Source: Nitrospirales bacterium (GTDB lineage: Bacteria; Nitrospirota; Nitrospiria; Nitrospirales; UBA8639). From it: a DNA stretch of 64,000 nt. Positions 48,981-58,651 of the stretch are shown in pieces (position 1 is the stretch's first letter; every line of letters begins with the position of its first letter). The DNA is taken from NCBI GenBank assembly GCA_029261355.1, contig JAJDBM010000036.1, positions 124,001 to 188,000 on the forward strand, read 5' to 3'. Under the pieces are notes generated by a model. It worked only from the letters and a program-made list of their open reading frames with translations. It did no database searches and was not told the DNA's origin. Position numbers and translations under genes: made by a program.

Positions 48981-50252
48981 TTACGTTACCCCATCAATAA
49001 TTGATTCCGCTAGAATCGTGTCAGCCATTTCATCAAAGTGAGGAGGGATATGATGATAACCACGTCGATAATTAAAATTATGATAAAGTGGGTCCTTACG
49101 CATATTTCGACGAAAACTAATTCCATCCAAAAAGTCGACGAATGCCTTAGGCCAATGTATTTGAAACGAATGCTCATCCTCTAGGATTAACTTTTTTGTC
49201 AGTCTTGCAGCACGGAGACAAGCCGACTCCTTAGAATTCCCATCGCAATAGCTCTCCAATTGTTTCTCAATAGAAGTACAAGGCAGAAACGCCGAATGTT
49301 CTTCTTCAAGAATCCCACAAAGCTCCTCCATATTTTTTGGCAGAAAACATCCCTCTTGCCATTCTGCAACCACTGACGCATAACCGCGGTGATATTCGAA
49401 TGTAGTCGCAATCGAGTCGAGATTGATAACCGGGATACGAAGAATGTAGGCTTCAAGAAATGATGTTGACGATGGTGAGATTAATACACGTTGTGCCGCT
49501 GCCCAAGCAGCAAAGTCAATAGATTCATCGATACTTATGCGATCCTCTTTTTCGTTACCAAACCAGAGGCGGATATATTCTTTATAAGAATCAGTCTGTT
49601 CTTGAGGATGAGGCCTTATACTAACTTTATACTCAGTCTTCTCTAATATGACTCGTAAAACTTTTATCATTGCGACAAATGCCTGAATTTGAGCAATATT
49701 TTTTTCAACATTATCAGGGTTCGGAAGTGTTCGAATGAGGACTTGAGCATTATAGGGATTTATATTGGGAAATCGACACACAACTCCCAAGGACTGGTTG
49801 TTCTTGCTCGTCTTGAAACGTTCGGGCAAGTATTTTACTAAATCAAGTTTGGGGTACCCCACTACATGCAAGTTACTTCTATCCAGATGTGGTGCAATTT
49901 CCTCAAATTCCTGAATAATCTTCTCTCCCCAAAATAAGCCAAGGTCCACATTAGCTACCAACTCTGGCTGAGCCATTATTTGTATGGCATGTCGGTTTTT
50001 CGGATTACGAATTCCCTCTTGATCTAGGACAATGATCTTGGTTTTTGGTGCAACTGACTTTACATTTTTGGCACTTCCAAAAGTTCCCACAATCGCCACA
50101 TGGGGTTTCCACAATCGCAGCGCTCTTGTAAAGGAACCTCCACTCGTGAGCATGACGGAACACCTCATCCTTTCCAAAATTTTTTGGAACAGGGCAAGAG
50201 GTGCAACATCCCGGCGAGCCGAATGGGCTCGAATAAGAACTCGAGGCATCAT
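48981..50252 (-). CDS. surface-carbohydrate biosynthesis protein, GT-B-like
   Basis: A 423-residue protein of the type annotated as surface carbohydrate biosynthesis protein. PRVLIRAHSARRDVAPLAL opens it, IIVLDQEGIRN and ERFKTSKNNQ lie in the middle, and the C-terminal domain has YKVSIRPHPQEQTDSYKEY followed by RVLISPSSTSFLEAYILRIP, a GT-B donor loop. The Arg-Pro-His-Pro motif recurs in another GT-B-like protein in this window. Function in glycan transfer is inferred. It might be the nonulosonate transferase, but nothing in the sequence proves that. Confidence 0.65.
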   Translation of the reverse strand: MMPRVLIRAHSARRDVAPLALFQKILERMRCSVMLTSGGSFTRALRLWKPHVAIVGTFGSAKNVKSVAPKTKIIVLDQEGIRNPKNRHAIQIMAQPELVANVDLGLFWGEKIIQEFEEIAPHLDRSNLHVVGYPKLDLVKYLPERFKTSKNNQSLGVVCRFPNINPYNAQVLIRTLPNPDNVEKNIAQIQAFVAMIKVLRVILEKTEYKVSIRPHPQEQTDSYKEYIRLWFGNEKEDRISIDESIDFAAWAAAQRVLISPSSTSFLEAYILRIPVINLDSIATTFEYHRGYASVVAEWQEGCFLPKNMEELCGILEEEHSAFLPCTSIEKQLESYCDGNSKESACLRAARLTKKLILEDEHSFQIHWPKAFVDFLDGISFRRNMRKDPLYHNFNYRRGYHHIPPHFDEMADTILAESIIDGVT

Positions 50253-50669
50253 GAGTATCGATTGACCAGAATTTCGAATACAGAATTAAACCACATATAT
50301 ATTTTCAAAGACAAAATTCTGTCGGACCTTGAACAATTCCAAAATAGTTATGGTTATATCTCACAAAGTTCTTTTTAGTGATCACAGCTCTTACGAATAA
50401 TGAATGTACGAATCAGGATGTCTATCTAGCAAAGGAATAAAATGTTTCCCTCTTGCTAAGCATACAACTCTCGCTTACAGTTTTTAAAAGAGAAAAAGAA
50501 AGACTTTCTAGCTTTAAGGTGAATCCGAGATGTCAAGACTGAAGCACCTGGGACTCCAAACATAAGCTTGGGTGAGGACGAGGTTTCAGTAGGTTTCAAA
50601 TATGAGAAAATAGAACTTGCCTATATAAAAAGTCTCCCCCATCCCTGACACAGTTCTTAGTCGGCATTT
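50253..50669. other. intergenic region
   Basis: These 417 bases separate the GNAT gene from the GT-B-like gene on the same strand. No coding or structural feature recognised. Confidence 0.4.
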
Positions 50670-51212
50670 TCATGAAAGCTTTGAATGAATTGATGCCATC
50701 ACCAATCCAACTTCAGATCCTTCCCACAGAAATCGTCGAGGGAAAATCCCATCAATCTGCATACCGCTATTGGTCATCAATTTAATCATTGCGGCATTAA
50801 CCTCTAATGTTCCTGCTGTCACTATGCGAAAGTTGAGCGTATCAAGCAACATTTTCATAACAACTTTCCATGCGTGACTTCCCAGCCCCTTCCCCCAAGC
50901 TCGTTTATCACCGATCATTATCGCCAAATCAGCGATGTTATTATGACGATCGACTCTAACCCCAATGTTTCCAATATGTCCCAAGAGATTACCTTGATGC
51001 TCAATTGCTAAAAAATAGTTATCGGACTGCAATTGCGAATCCAAATAATCCCTGCATTTTTTCAATGTGTGGGTGGAATGTCTCTGCTCAGAGTAGCGAA
51101 CAACTTCGGGGTCGTTGAGCCATGAAACATATTTAGAGGTCAGATGTATATCACAAAAAGGTGTAATTTTGATGGATCCATCAAAAAATTCAGGAAATTC
51201 TGAAGGCATCAT
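50670..51212 (-). CDS. GNAT-family N-acetyltransferase
   Basis: A 180-residue GNAT. Motif A is DKRAWGKGLGSHAWKVVMK (R/Q-x-x-G-x-G/A acetyl-CoA loop). ITPFCDIHLTSKYVSWLNDP at the N-terminus and NAAMIKLMTNSGMQIDG in the C-terminal part match the RimJ/RimL-like subgroup that includes PseH-type sugar acetyltransferases. Placed at the 3' end of the legionaminic-type cluster, it may acetylate an amino sugar there. A ribosomal or general acetyltransferase role cannot be excluded. Confidence 0.8.
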   Translation of the reverse strand: MMPSEFPEFFDGSIKITPFCDIHLTSKYVSWLNDPEVVRYSEQRHSTHTLKKCRDYLDSQLQSDNYFLAIEHQGNLLGHIGNIGVRVDRHNNIADLAIMIGDKRAWGKGLGSHAWKVVMKMLLDTLNFRIVTAGTLEVNAAMIKLMTNSGMQIDGIFPRRFLWEGSEVGLVMASIHSKLS

Positions 51213-51489
51213 GTATTTGGGGATCTAAACAAGAATAACTAGTCAAAAACTTTCAACAATCCTACAGTACGTAAAAATACAATTTCGGGTTCATCCTGCA
51301 TGAGGCACCCAAAACTTTGAAGTTTTCCAGCAGAATTCACAGATAATGAAAATCCATTATCGGAAAACCTACTACAGTTAAAATAATATTTGAAGGGATT
51401 CACTACTACAGGATTACAAAAGAGCGAGGATCATATTTACTATTTACTTTCTGGCAGACAACCACACTTTCACTGGGGTTGGGTTATCA

Positions 51490-52227
51490 TTATTCATTCA
51501 ATATATTTCCTGCATTGCCTTCTCTTAGAGATAAGTAAAACTCAGCCAAGCAAAAGTCATCGTAAGTATCTATATCCACTGATCGAGACACTGGCATGAG
51601 ATACGGATAGGTTCTATCAGTGTAGTAGGTTTGTTTTTCTTTCAGTAGAGAATACTTAAAAATATAGATTGCACCATTCGGGAGATAAGCCGTTTTTTCT
51701 TCCTGACGATTTGCGAGCCCTTCTCTTCCAGAAAAAACCCCACGGAGCACACCCTTCTCATCAATATACTTATACCATTGAAGTGGATGGGGAGACTGAT
51801 AAAATGAAATCACGGAGTCTGCTTCCTTCTCTCTGAAAATTTTAACTGAATTTTCAATATCGATACTCTCACGCAATGGAGCCGTTGGTAAACAAACAAC
51901 CAATTCATCTATAAGAGAAGATACGTTTGATTTCCCTTCGGAAATACACTCGCTGTTTAAACGATCTACTGTATAGGTATACGTATCAATCGCCAAAGAA
52001 TTATCTTGAGCCAGCTCAGGAGGCCGCATGAAAGGTACTTCAGCACCATACTCACGACCGACATTGGCAATTTCCTCACAATCTGTGGAAAGAATAATGC
52101 GGCTCAGGGAACTAGCACCAAGCGCGGCTTCAATTGTCCAAGCTATCAAGGGCTTGCCTCCAAGAAGGCGAGTATTTTTCCCTGGTAATCCTTTGGATCC
52201 GCCACGTGCAGGAATAATGGCAATCAT
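51490..52227 (-). CDS. CMP-nonulosonate cytidylyltransferase (LegF/PseF-like)
   Basis: Activates the product of the LegI-type synthase as a CMP sugar. MIAIIPARGGSKGLPGKNTR is the CTP-binding loop, SRIILSTDCEEIANVG and LVVCLPTAPLRESIDIENSV follow, and YLPNGAIYIFKYS is the C-terminal family segment. Length of 245 is typical. It is 13 bases downstream of the DegT aminotransferase gene and is the third cytidylyltransferase locus in the window, counting the decayed copy. Confidence 0.9.
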   Translation of the reverse strand: MIAIIPARGGSKGLPGKNTRLLGGKPLIAWTIEAALGASSLSRIILSTDCEEIANVGREYGAEVPFMRPPELAQDNSLAIDTYTYTVDRLNSECISEGKSNVSSLIDELVVCLPTAPLRESIDIENSVKIFREKEADSVISFYQSPHPLQWYKYIDEKGVLRGVFSGREGLANRQEEKTAYLPNGAIYIFKYSLLKEKQTYYTDRTYPYLMPVSRSVDIDTYDDFCLAEFYLSLREGNAGNILNE

Positions 52228-52240
52228 ACTCTTCGACCCA

Positions 52241-53527
52241 TTAGAGATCCTTTAAGTTTTTTATGACTTTTTCAAGCCCTTTGACAATATCATCCATATC
52301 GTTTTTCGTAAGTGGAGGATAAATAAATGGATTCACTACTGAACGTTTTTCCCATGCCTCTTCAGCAACCGGACAGATTCCTTTAGAATAATCTACATTG
52401 CCTTTATAATGCTCACCCACAAAAGGAAAACCTTTGTCTCCAAGGGCGATTTTTTTTTGAAAAATTGGTTCAAGGTAAAGTGGCCTAACATACCCACCAC
52501 GCAACGGGATTCCCTCAGCATTTAGTGCCTGAACAAACTTGGTCCTTTGAATGCCCACACTTCCTTCATCAAACAACATCACATGCATATAGTAGACATG
52601 TGTAGAACCTGGACGAACTGATGGCAAAGTCAAACAAATATTTTTGCTCAACCGTTCATTGAGATATGCCACCAAATCTACCCTATACTGGTTTAAGCGT
52701 TCCATTTTCTTTAGCTGTTCGATCGCAATAGCAGCTTCAATTTCAGTCATGCGGAAATTTAGGCCAACCATATTGATAAGGGATTGAGGCGCATAACCTG
52801 GGATGTCCACCAAATTTTCACCATGATTACGAATTAACTGCATCCTTAATGCAAGTTCGTGATCAGAGGTAACAGCAACTCCCCCTTCTCCGCATTGAAT
52901 ATTTTTATGCCGATTGAGGCTAAATATACCTATATCTCCGAGAGTTCCTGCAAGTCTGCCATTATATTTGGCACCCGGTGCTTGAGCACAATCTATAATT
53001 ACTTTTAGATCATGCTGACGCGCAATTCGATTAATGGCATTCATATCAGACGACTGGCCATGGATATCAGTTGTCAGAATTGCCTTGGTAAACGGAGTAA
53101 TTTTTTCTTCAATACTAATAGGGTCCAGACAAAAATAATCGGGTTCAATATCGGCAAATACGGGAATACCGCCATAAAACAGGATTGAGGTCGCTGTCGC
53201 CGACATCGTATAAGGACTGACGATTACTTCATCACCCGGACATATTCCAACAGCTCCCAAGGCCATAAACAGTGCAGAGGTAGCAGAATTGCATGAGACA
53301 GAATAGCCAATCTCGAATGTCTCACTCCATGATCGTTCAAATTTTTGAACCATAGGACCACCAAAGAACTCTGGACTTGGACTCCCAACAAATCCTGAGA
53401 GCAAACCTGTCCTCAACACTTCTGTCACACTACGAATTTCCTCTTCCCCTGTGGTAACAGAACCTGGGAATATGGCTGACCTAACAGGTTTGCCACCCAA
53501 TAATGCCAATTCACTCAATTGACGCAC
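52241..53527 (-). CDS. DegT/DnrJ/EryC1/StrS-type sugar aminotransferase
   Basis: PLP-dependent transaminase acting on keto sugars. The PLP-binding lysine is in FSLNRHKNIQCGEGGVAV. VSCNSATSALFMALGAVGIC and VIIDCAQAPGAKYNGRLAGT are family landmarks. Length of 428 is slightly long for the family. The start is a GTG overlapping the end of the upstream gene by 13 bases. It is the second such aminotransferase in the region and is less typical of LegC, so it may add an amino group to a different sugar. Confidence 0.88.
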   Translation of the reverse strand: MRQLSELALLGGKPVRSAIFPGSVTTGEEEIRSVTEVLRTGLLSGFVGSPSPEFFGGPMVQKFERSWSETFEIGYSVSCNSATSALFMALGAVGICPGDEVIVSPYTMSATATSILFYGGIPVFADIEPDYFCLDPISIEEKITPFTKAILTTDIHGQSSDMNAINRIARQHDLKVIIDCAQAPGAKYNGRLAGTLGDIGIFSLNRHKNIQCGEGGVAVTSDHELALRMQLIRNHGENLVDIPGYAPQSLINMVGLNFRMTEIEAAIAIEQLKKMERLNQYRVDLVAYLNERLSKNICLTLPSVRPGSTHVYYMHVMLFDEGSVGIQRTKFVQALNAEGIPLRGGYVRPLYLEPIFQKKIALGDKGFPFVGEHYKGNVDYSKGICPVAEEAWEKRSVVNPFIYPPLTKNDMDDIVKGLEKVIKNLKDL

Positions 53528-54573
53528 TTTCTACCCGTTTCCATCAAGTTCATAAGGAAATCTTCCAACCTGTCAAGACTTCCGGCTACAATTTCTTTAA
53601 TTTTATCTCTCTGATTACTAATTTCTCCCCTGAACAGCCATTCCTCACGGAGAAAGTTAACGAATTGCGGACTCGAACAAAATCGCTGAATCAAACCACG
53701 TTCAGACAAAAAACAACGATCTTCTCCGACTGCTCCAGGTTGAAGAGAAACAGTTGGCACACCCACGATCAAGCTTTGCGTAAGAATGGAAGAAAACATA
53801 CCAACTATGAGTGAGTATTCGGCAAGTTCGACCTCTGGGTTTTGAATGAGGGTAATCTTTCTGCCATTTTCCTTTAGCCGCTCAGTGTATACATGAATAC
53901 TTTCTGCTGGATGAACCAAGAAATGCAAACGACTGACGTCAAAACCAAGAGAATCCCAAGATTCCAAACTACATTGAACAAAGTCAAGTTCATCATACCC
54001 TAACCCCTTACCGTAAAAATGAGATATCGGCTGTGTGACCATGAGAGCTAATCCAGAGTCTGATTTTGGATGCCTATCACGAAATTCCCTGAGGCTTTCT
54101 TCCCAATGAGGCTGGCCTATAATCTTAATCTTCTCTTCTGGTAGCCCTTCAGTTACCATGCGTTGTTTTGCTATTGCATCTAAGGTCAATATCCAATCTG
54201 GAAGATTCAACGTTTGGGTTCCGTCCGTTTCGATGGCCTGAAAACGGCGAGAGTAATTCAACCAGTTATCAATCAACTGCGCACAAGGAATCTGTCGGCG
54301 TTGTAACTCCCTTACAAACATACCTTCAAGGAAACTATCAACTGATGTTGAGAGCAAGGCACTATCAGGCATAAGCTTCTCAATCCACTCTCCTGCCGTT
54401 GCTTCATCACAGCTTTGTAACACCACATGGGATATTCCGCTTCGGGTCAGACAAATGGACGACTGAGCAGAAGACAAAACCTTCCAATCAAAACGTCCCT
54501 CACTCTTCCATTTCCTAAGAAGGGGAGCCAAATATTCCGCACCTGCAATCTGATCTGTCACAAACAGGATCAT
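53515..54573 (-). CDS. GT-B-like surface-glycan protein, function unknown
   Basis: A 352-residue soluble protein. The pattern (ILFVTDQIAGAEYLAPLLRK at the start, GFDVSRLHFLVHPAES in the middle, then SLIVGMFSSILTQSLIVGVP and TVSLQPGA) resembles GT-B proteins of the UDP-GlcNAc-epimerase/CDP-glycerol-transferase group. Its ATG overlaps the oxidoreductase stop by four bases and its end overlaps the aminotransferase start by 13, so it is an integral member of the operon. No clear NeuC/LegG motif set was found, so a hydrolysing epimerase role is doubtful. Transferase is more likely. Confidence 0.5.
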   Translation of the reverse strand: MILFVTDQIAGAEYLAPLLRKWKSEGRFDWKVLSSAQSSICLTRSGISHVVLQSCDEATAGEWIEKLMPDSALLSTSVDSFLEGMFVRELQRRQIPCAQLIDNWLNYSRRFQAIETDGTQTLNLPDWILTLDAIAKQRMVTEGLPEEKIKIIGQPHWEESLREFRDRHPKSDSGLALMVTQPISHFYGKGLGYDELDFVQCSLESWDSLGFDVSRLHFLVHPAESIHVYTERLKENGRKITLIQNPEVELAEYSLIVGMFSSILTQSLIVGVPTVSLQPGAVGEDRCFLSERGLIQRFCSSPQFVNFLREEWLFRGEISNQRDKIKEIVAGSLDRLEDFLMNLMETGRKCVN

Positions 54574-55577
54574 AAATAGATTATCCTACCCCCATCCTCT
54601 GCAGATCTTCGAATTGAATCCAAGACTTCAGCTACGTGGTATGCACTAGTTCCAGTGCTGATTATTGGAAATTCTCCACCCTGAAGAAAAACTGCAATTT
54701 CTTCATAAGCATGATGCAAGCCACACACTGGCCCTTTGGCATAACCGGAATCAGATTCATGTAGATGATAATATCCCGGAAAGCAAAGATCTAAAATGCC
54801 ATCAAACTTCCTAATCCGGTACCCCCCAGCCTCTAGATGAAAGCGACAGTTTTGGAAAGAAATTTCCATATCACAAAGATCATAATCTACTCCATCACAA
54901 CCATTCAGACGTCCACTAAATCCTGATTGAAACTCAAGAGTTGTAGAGAGCGATGGGTCTTCTAGGTGAGATTCTGGTAGCTTGAGCCCATCTGCACTCA
55001 CCGCAACGACTGAACCCCAAATTGAAACCATGAGATCAATAATATGGGAGCCATAATTGTAAAGTCCCTTGCTATAGACAACCTGCATGTCTATTGGGTT
55101 ACCATAGGACCGCATTTCCTTCCTGAAACTAGCCATTTTAGAATCCCAACGACGTTGATAATTCACGACAATTGGTATTCCCTGATTTTCAGCGTCGAGT
55201 AAGATCATTTTTGTTTCACTTAGATTTGAACAAAATGGTTTTTCGCAAAAAATAGCCTTTAGTTTTTTTTCAGTAAGAGTCTTGTGAAGAATAGGGAAAT
55301 GGGTATTTGTTGGACTAGCCACAACGATAAGATCCAACTCATCTGGAATCATCGCGTCATCAATCGAGGACAGAATTGGCACACTACTTGACTTGTTGAT
55401 GCGAAATGTTTCTTGGCTAGCTGGATCTGGATCTACAACAGCTAATAATTCATAGGCTGGATTTTGGGAAATAGCCCCAAAATGGTTGGAAGGAAATTGA
55501 GTCGCTTTCCCATGATCGTTTTGGCTTCCGACTCTGCCCAAACCAACGAGAACTGTGCGAAGCTTTGACTTAATCAC
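54570..55577 (-). CDS. Gfo/Idh/MocA-family oxidoreductase
   Basis: NAD(P)-dependent sugar oxidoreductase. The N-terminal LRTVLVGLGRVGSQNDHG is a Rossmann loop. IVVASPTNTHFPIL and AIFCEKPFCSNL (the EKP motif) are family markers. The C-terminal domain forms an open beta-sheet (ADGLKLPESHLEDP and onwards). Length of 335 is normal. The start is a GTG lying eight bases inside the end of the CBS-nucleotidyltransferase gene. PtmF-like oxidoreductases occur in Campylobacter legionaminic loci, and the equivalence here is a guess. Confidence 0.88.
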   Translation of the reverse strand: MIKSKLRTVLVGLGRVGSQNDHGKATQFPSNHFGAISQNPAYELLAVVDPDPASQETFRINKSSSVPILSSIDDAMIPDELDLIVVASPTNTHFPILHKTLTEKKLKAIFCEKPFCSNLSETKMILLDAENQGIPIVVNYQRRWDSKMASFRKEMRSYGNPIDMQVVYSKGLYNYGSHIIDLMVSIWGSVVAVSADGLKLPESHLEDPSLSTTLEFQSGFSGRLNGCDGVDYDLCDMEISFQNCRFHLEAGGYRIRKFDGILDLCFPGYYHLHESDSGYAKGPVCGLHHAYEEIAVFLQGGEFPIISTGTSAYHVAEVLDSIRRSAEDGGRIIYL

Positions 55578-56628
55578 GCCTTCTGTAGACTACGTCAGTA
55601 TTTGCTGTTTCATAATCATTTAAATTTCCAATATCTTTCCAATACTCGTGTATTAAATATGTCGCTGGAGTTTCACCCGCAGCAACCAAGCTTTGAAATA
55701 CCTCAGGCATATCCATATAAGAATTTTTGGCAATTAAGTCCAAACAGGCGGGTTCAAGTACATAAATTCCAGCGTTAATGAAATACTCCTGAATCGGCTT
55801 TTCAACGAGTCTCCCTAAATGATGACCCTGCAGTTCCACCACCCCAAACGGAATCTGCACTTGGTACTTTCGAACTGCCATCGTAGCCTTACTCTTCATC
55901 TCATCATGGTAATTCAACAGATTATGAAAATTAATGTCAGTGACAACATCAGCATTCATTACTACAAAAGGTCCATTGGGACGCTCAGGTAAAAGACTCA
56001 AGGCCCCAGCTGTTCCTAAACGCTTCTCCTCTCTTATGTACTTGATACTAACGCCCCAGCGATTTCCATCTTGAAAATAATTCTCAAGAATGTGCGATTT
56101 GTAGTTTACAGCAAGATAAAACTGTTCAAAGCCCTCGTGGATAAACGACATCATGATGCTCTCAAGCATCGGAGCTTTGCCAACTGGAAGCATCGGCTTG
56201 GGAGTATCTCTGGTCAAATGCCCTAATCGTGCTCCAAGGCCACCTGCCATAAGAATCACAGGGGTATCACCGCGACTTACGGCATTTACTCCTGAAAGGA
56301 CGACATCAACCAAATAGCCCTCCTCATCGACAATGGGGAGATGCCTGCGTTGAAGGTGACGAAGTTGATTCATTGACTCTTCGTACGATTGCCCAGCTAT
56401 CCCTTTTGTAAATTTGGCATTCATTACTGTCGATAATAGGGTATTAAATTTATCCCCTCGAAGTAGTGCCCTGCGAATATCCCCGTCAGTTAACATTCCA
56501 AGCATTTTCCCCTGCAAATCAACAACAAAAAGCACACCCATACCTACGTCATCCAATTGTTTCATTGCCTTTAGAAGTTCACAGTTGCCTTGAATGGTCA
56601 GACGAGATAGCAATTGAGAATTGGTCAT
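55570..56628 (-). CDS. CBS-domain sugar nucleotidyltransferase (PtmE-like)
   Basis: With the ATG at 56628 (GGGAG eight bases upstream), residues 5-118 are two CBS motifs (GMLTDGDIRRALLRGDKF) and residues 122 to the end a sugar-1-phosphate nucleotidyltransferase with VILMAGGLGARLGHLTRDTP and KPMLPVGKAPMLE. VVMNADVVTDINF is the metal-binding Asp region. The domain order equals that of PtmE/GlcN-1-P guanylyltransferase, which makes GDP-GlcNAc precursors for CMP-legionaminic acid in Campylobacter jejuni. A TTG six codons upstream is less likely as start. Confidence 0.85.
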   Translation of the reverse strand: MTNSQLLSRLTIQGNCELLKAMKQLDDVGMGVLFVVDLQGKMLGMLTDGDIRRALLRGDKFNTLLSTVMNAKFTKGIAGQSYEESMNQLRHLQRRHLPIVDEEGYLVDVVLSGVNAVSRGDTPVILMAGGLGARLGHLTRDTPKPMLPVGKAPMLESIMMSFIHEGFEQFYLAVNYKSHILENYFQDGNRWGVSIKYIREEKRLGTAGALSLLPERPNGPFVVMNADVVTDINFHNLLNYHDEMKSKATMAVRKYQVQIPFGVVELQGHHLGRLVEKPIQEYFINAGIYVLEPACLDLIAKNSYMDMPEVFQSLVAAGETPATYLIHEYWKDIGNLNDYETANTDVVYRRRD

Positions 56629-56685
56629 GAAGACACTCCCAGCCAAAGGGAAACACTTGTAATCATCGTCAAAGATAATTGGTCA

Positions 56686-57741
56686 TTAAATATCTTCGAG
56701 TTTCAGTAACTCATCGGCAGCAATCGTCCTTCTCGCCATCCGCCCTATAAACAAATCACGATAACGTGGCTCGACACCCGTTCCCGGCCGTTTGCAATCT
56801 AAATCATCAGTAGTGATGAGGGAACCTTTATTAATGGTACGGGCAGCAACGAGGCTCCTTCGAAATGATGATACTTTCTTCTTTTCTGCTGCTGAAACTA
56901 TTCGACGCGTAGACCCAAGCGCCTGAATAATTCGCCGTGAACTTTGAACGATAAAGGCCATTTCTTCTTTAGTCGCCGAAACTTTATGATCCCAACCAGA
57001 CAGGTTCTTATCAACAGTGAAATGTTTTTCAATTGCACAAGCACCACAAGCAATGGCAGCAAGTGTTATTGGTGTTCCAACTGTGTGGTCAGAAAACCCT
57101 ACAGGATATTCAGGGTAACAGCTTCTTAGCATTTCCAAATTTTTCAAATTGACTTCATGATCATTAGGCGGGTACACCGACACGCAATGCAAAAGAATGA
57201 TTTCTTTGTTTCCGGTTGCCTCAATCGTCTCAATAGCATTATCAATTTCCGCCAAGGAACCCATTCCAGTCGAAAGCAAAACAGGTAGAAATTTGCCTCC
57301 AATATATTTCAGAAAACCTAAATTATTGAGATCCATTGAGGCAACTTTAATGAAATTTGAGTTGAGCGGACCACAGAGAAAGTCCACTTCTTGACAAGAA
57401 AAAGGTGTGCTAGAAAAACCGATGCCTACTTGATCACAATACCTTTTCATTTCTAAGAGTTCTGACTCGGTCACACTGTACTCTTCAACGATCTCTTCAA
57501 GTGTGTAGTCCTGCCGGTTCCTGTAATCATCATCAAGGAAATAATTATCCTGATACACTTTTTTTGAAAAAATAGTATCCTTTGTCCATGACTGAAACTT
57601 TACAGCATCACACCCTGCATCTTTTGCTTGATCAATCAACTTGCGGGCCAATTCCATATCACCATTATGATTTGAGCCAAGCTCTGCAATGATATATGGC
57701 TCTTTAAAGTTGCCAATCTTCTTCTTACCGATTTCCATCAT
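56686..57741 (-). CDS. nonulosonic acid synthase, NeuB/LegI family
   Basis: PEP-dependent condensing enzyme. YIIAELGSNHNGDMELARKL, AVKFQSW, LLSTGMGSLAEI, LHCVSVYPP, GFSDHTVG and EKHFTVDKNLSGWDHKVSAT match the NeuB TIM barrel. Residues about 290-351 (FRRSLVAARTINKGSLITTD, GRMARRTI) are the SAF domain. Length of 351 is typical. It lies in a compact unit with legB and legC, and a 2,4-diacetamido-6-deoxy hexose is the expected substrate, giving legionaminic acid or an isomer. A pseudaminic acid synthase is less likely, since the flanking genes are LegB/LegC-like. Confidence 0.92.
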   Translation of the reverse strand: MMEIGKKKIGNFKEPYIIAELGSNHNGDMELARKLIDQAKDAGCDAVKFQSWTKDTIFSKKVYQDNYFLDDDYRNRQDYTLEEIVEEYSVTESELLEMKRYCDQVGIGFSSTPFSCQEVDFLCGPLNSNFIKVASMDLNNLGFLKYIGGKFLPVLLSTGMGSLAEIDNAIETIEATGNKEIILLHCVSVYPPNDHEVNLKNLEMLRSCYPEYPVGFSDHTVGTPITLAAIACGACAIEKHFTVDKNLSGWDHKVSATKEEMAFIVQSSRRIIQALGSTRRIVSAAEKKKVSSFRRSLVAARTINKGSLITTDDLDCKRPGTGVEPRYRDLFIGRMARRTIAADELLKLEDI

Positions 57742-57772
57742 TTTCTTTCGGACTTTTTTCTAGAGGAGAAAT

Positions 57773-58651
57773 TCAGTGATAATCCACAACCCCAATCTCT
57801 TCTGGCAAACGTGCGATTTCCCACCATAGTGGATTTGGGGGTACGTTAAGACGCGTCTTCTCCAAATAAGAATCTCTAAAAGATGTCGACTGTAGTAACA
57901 TTAACTCAATATCCAGAAACCGTGCGGCCATTTCCTCATACCATTTACCTAAATCAGACAATGCCAAATAGTGTTTTTTCTTTACCGCCACGGTAAAGAT
58001 AATTTGCTCGTCATTTAGCTTGTGTGGTGACGCAATATTAGCTGGATGCTGACGATAATAGGTTGCTGTTTGCCCATTGAATACTGCTTGAATTTTCTGT
58101 GCCATCAGCAACCGAGTAAAGAAAGCCCAGTCAAAGGCGGTCACATCATCAGAAATTCTTTCAATAATCTCTACTAATCCCTGAGTTCGAACTGCTGTAT
58201 TGGACAAACCAAGAACATTGTAGAATCGGATATCTTTTTCTGAGATTTTCTGACCATTGGAAAATCTACTTCCAAACATAGATTCCTCAGAATTCATTCC
58301 GTTTCCATACAAAATCAAATCATGAAAAACCACTTCGGCATTAACCTCGAGGCTTTTTGTTAGCTGACAAATACGATTAGACTGAAATGTGTCATCTGCA
58401 TCAGCAAAAACCAGACCTTCATAGCCTAACTCTAATGCCCAAGCGATGGATTGCTTTCTAATTCCAGCCGGAGTGCCAGAAAAATCACAAACCTTTGAAC
58501 CGAGGGGAGCATCATACTTGAATTCAGGGAGTCCATCATTCCCTATCAACAAATCAAATTGTACATCACTTTGTGTATTTAGCGATTCAAAAAATTCTGG
58601 AAGATACCGCAAAACTGAAGGGTAGATACAAGTTAAAACACCAATCTTCAT
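57773..58651 (-). CDS. GT2-type glycosyltransferase
   Basis: GT-A fold. MKIGVLTCIYPSVLRYLPEF begins strand 1, FDLLIGNDGLPEF is strand 3, and LVFADADDTFQSNRICQLTK carries the D-x-D metal motif. YRQHPANIASPH is the acceptor-side motif seen in many GT2 proteins. The ATG at 58651 is preferred to one nine codons upstream because similarity begins there. Length is 292. It sits between legI and the NeuD-like gene, so it may attach the product or a neighbouring sugar. Confidence 0.83.
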   Translation of the reverse strand: MKIGVLTCIYPSVLRYLPEFFESLNTQSDVQFDLLIGNDGLPEFKYDAPLGSKVCDFSGTPAGIRKQSIAWALELGYEGLVFADADDTFQSNRICQLTKSLEVNAEVVFHDLILYGNGMNSEESMFGSRFSNGQKISEKDIRFYNVLGLSNTAVRTQGLVEIIERISDDVTAFDWAFFTRLLMAQKIQAVFNGQTATYYRQHPANIASPHKLNDEQIIFTVAVKKKHYLALSDLGKWYEEMAARFLDIELMLLQSTSFRDSYLEKTRLNVPPNPLWWEIARLPEEIGVVDYH

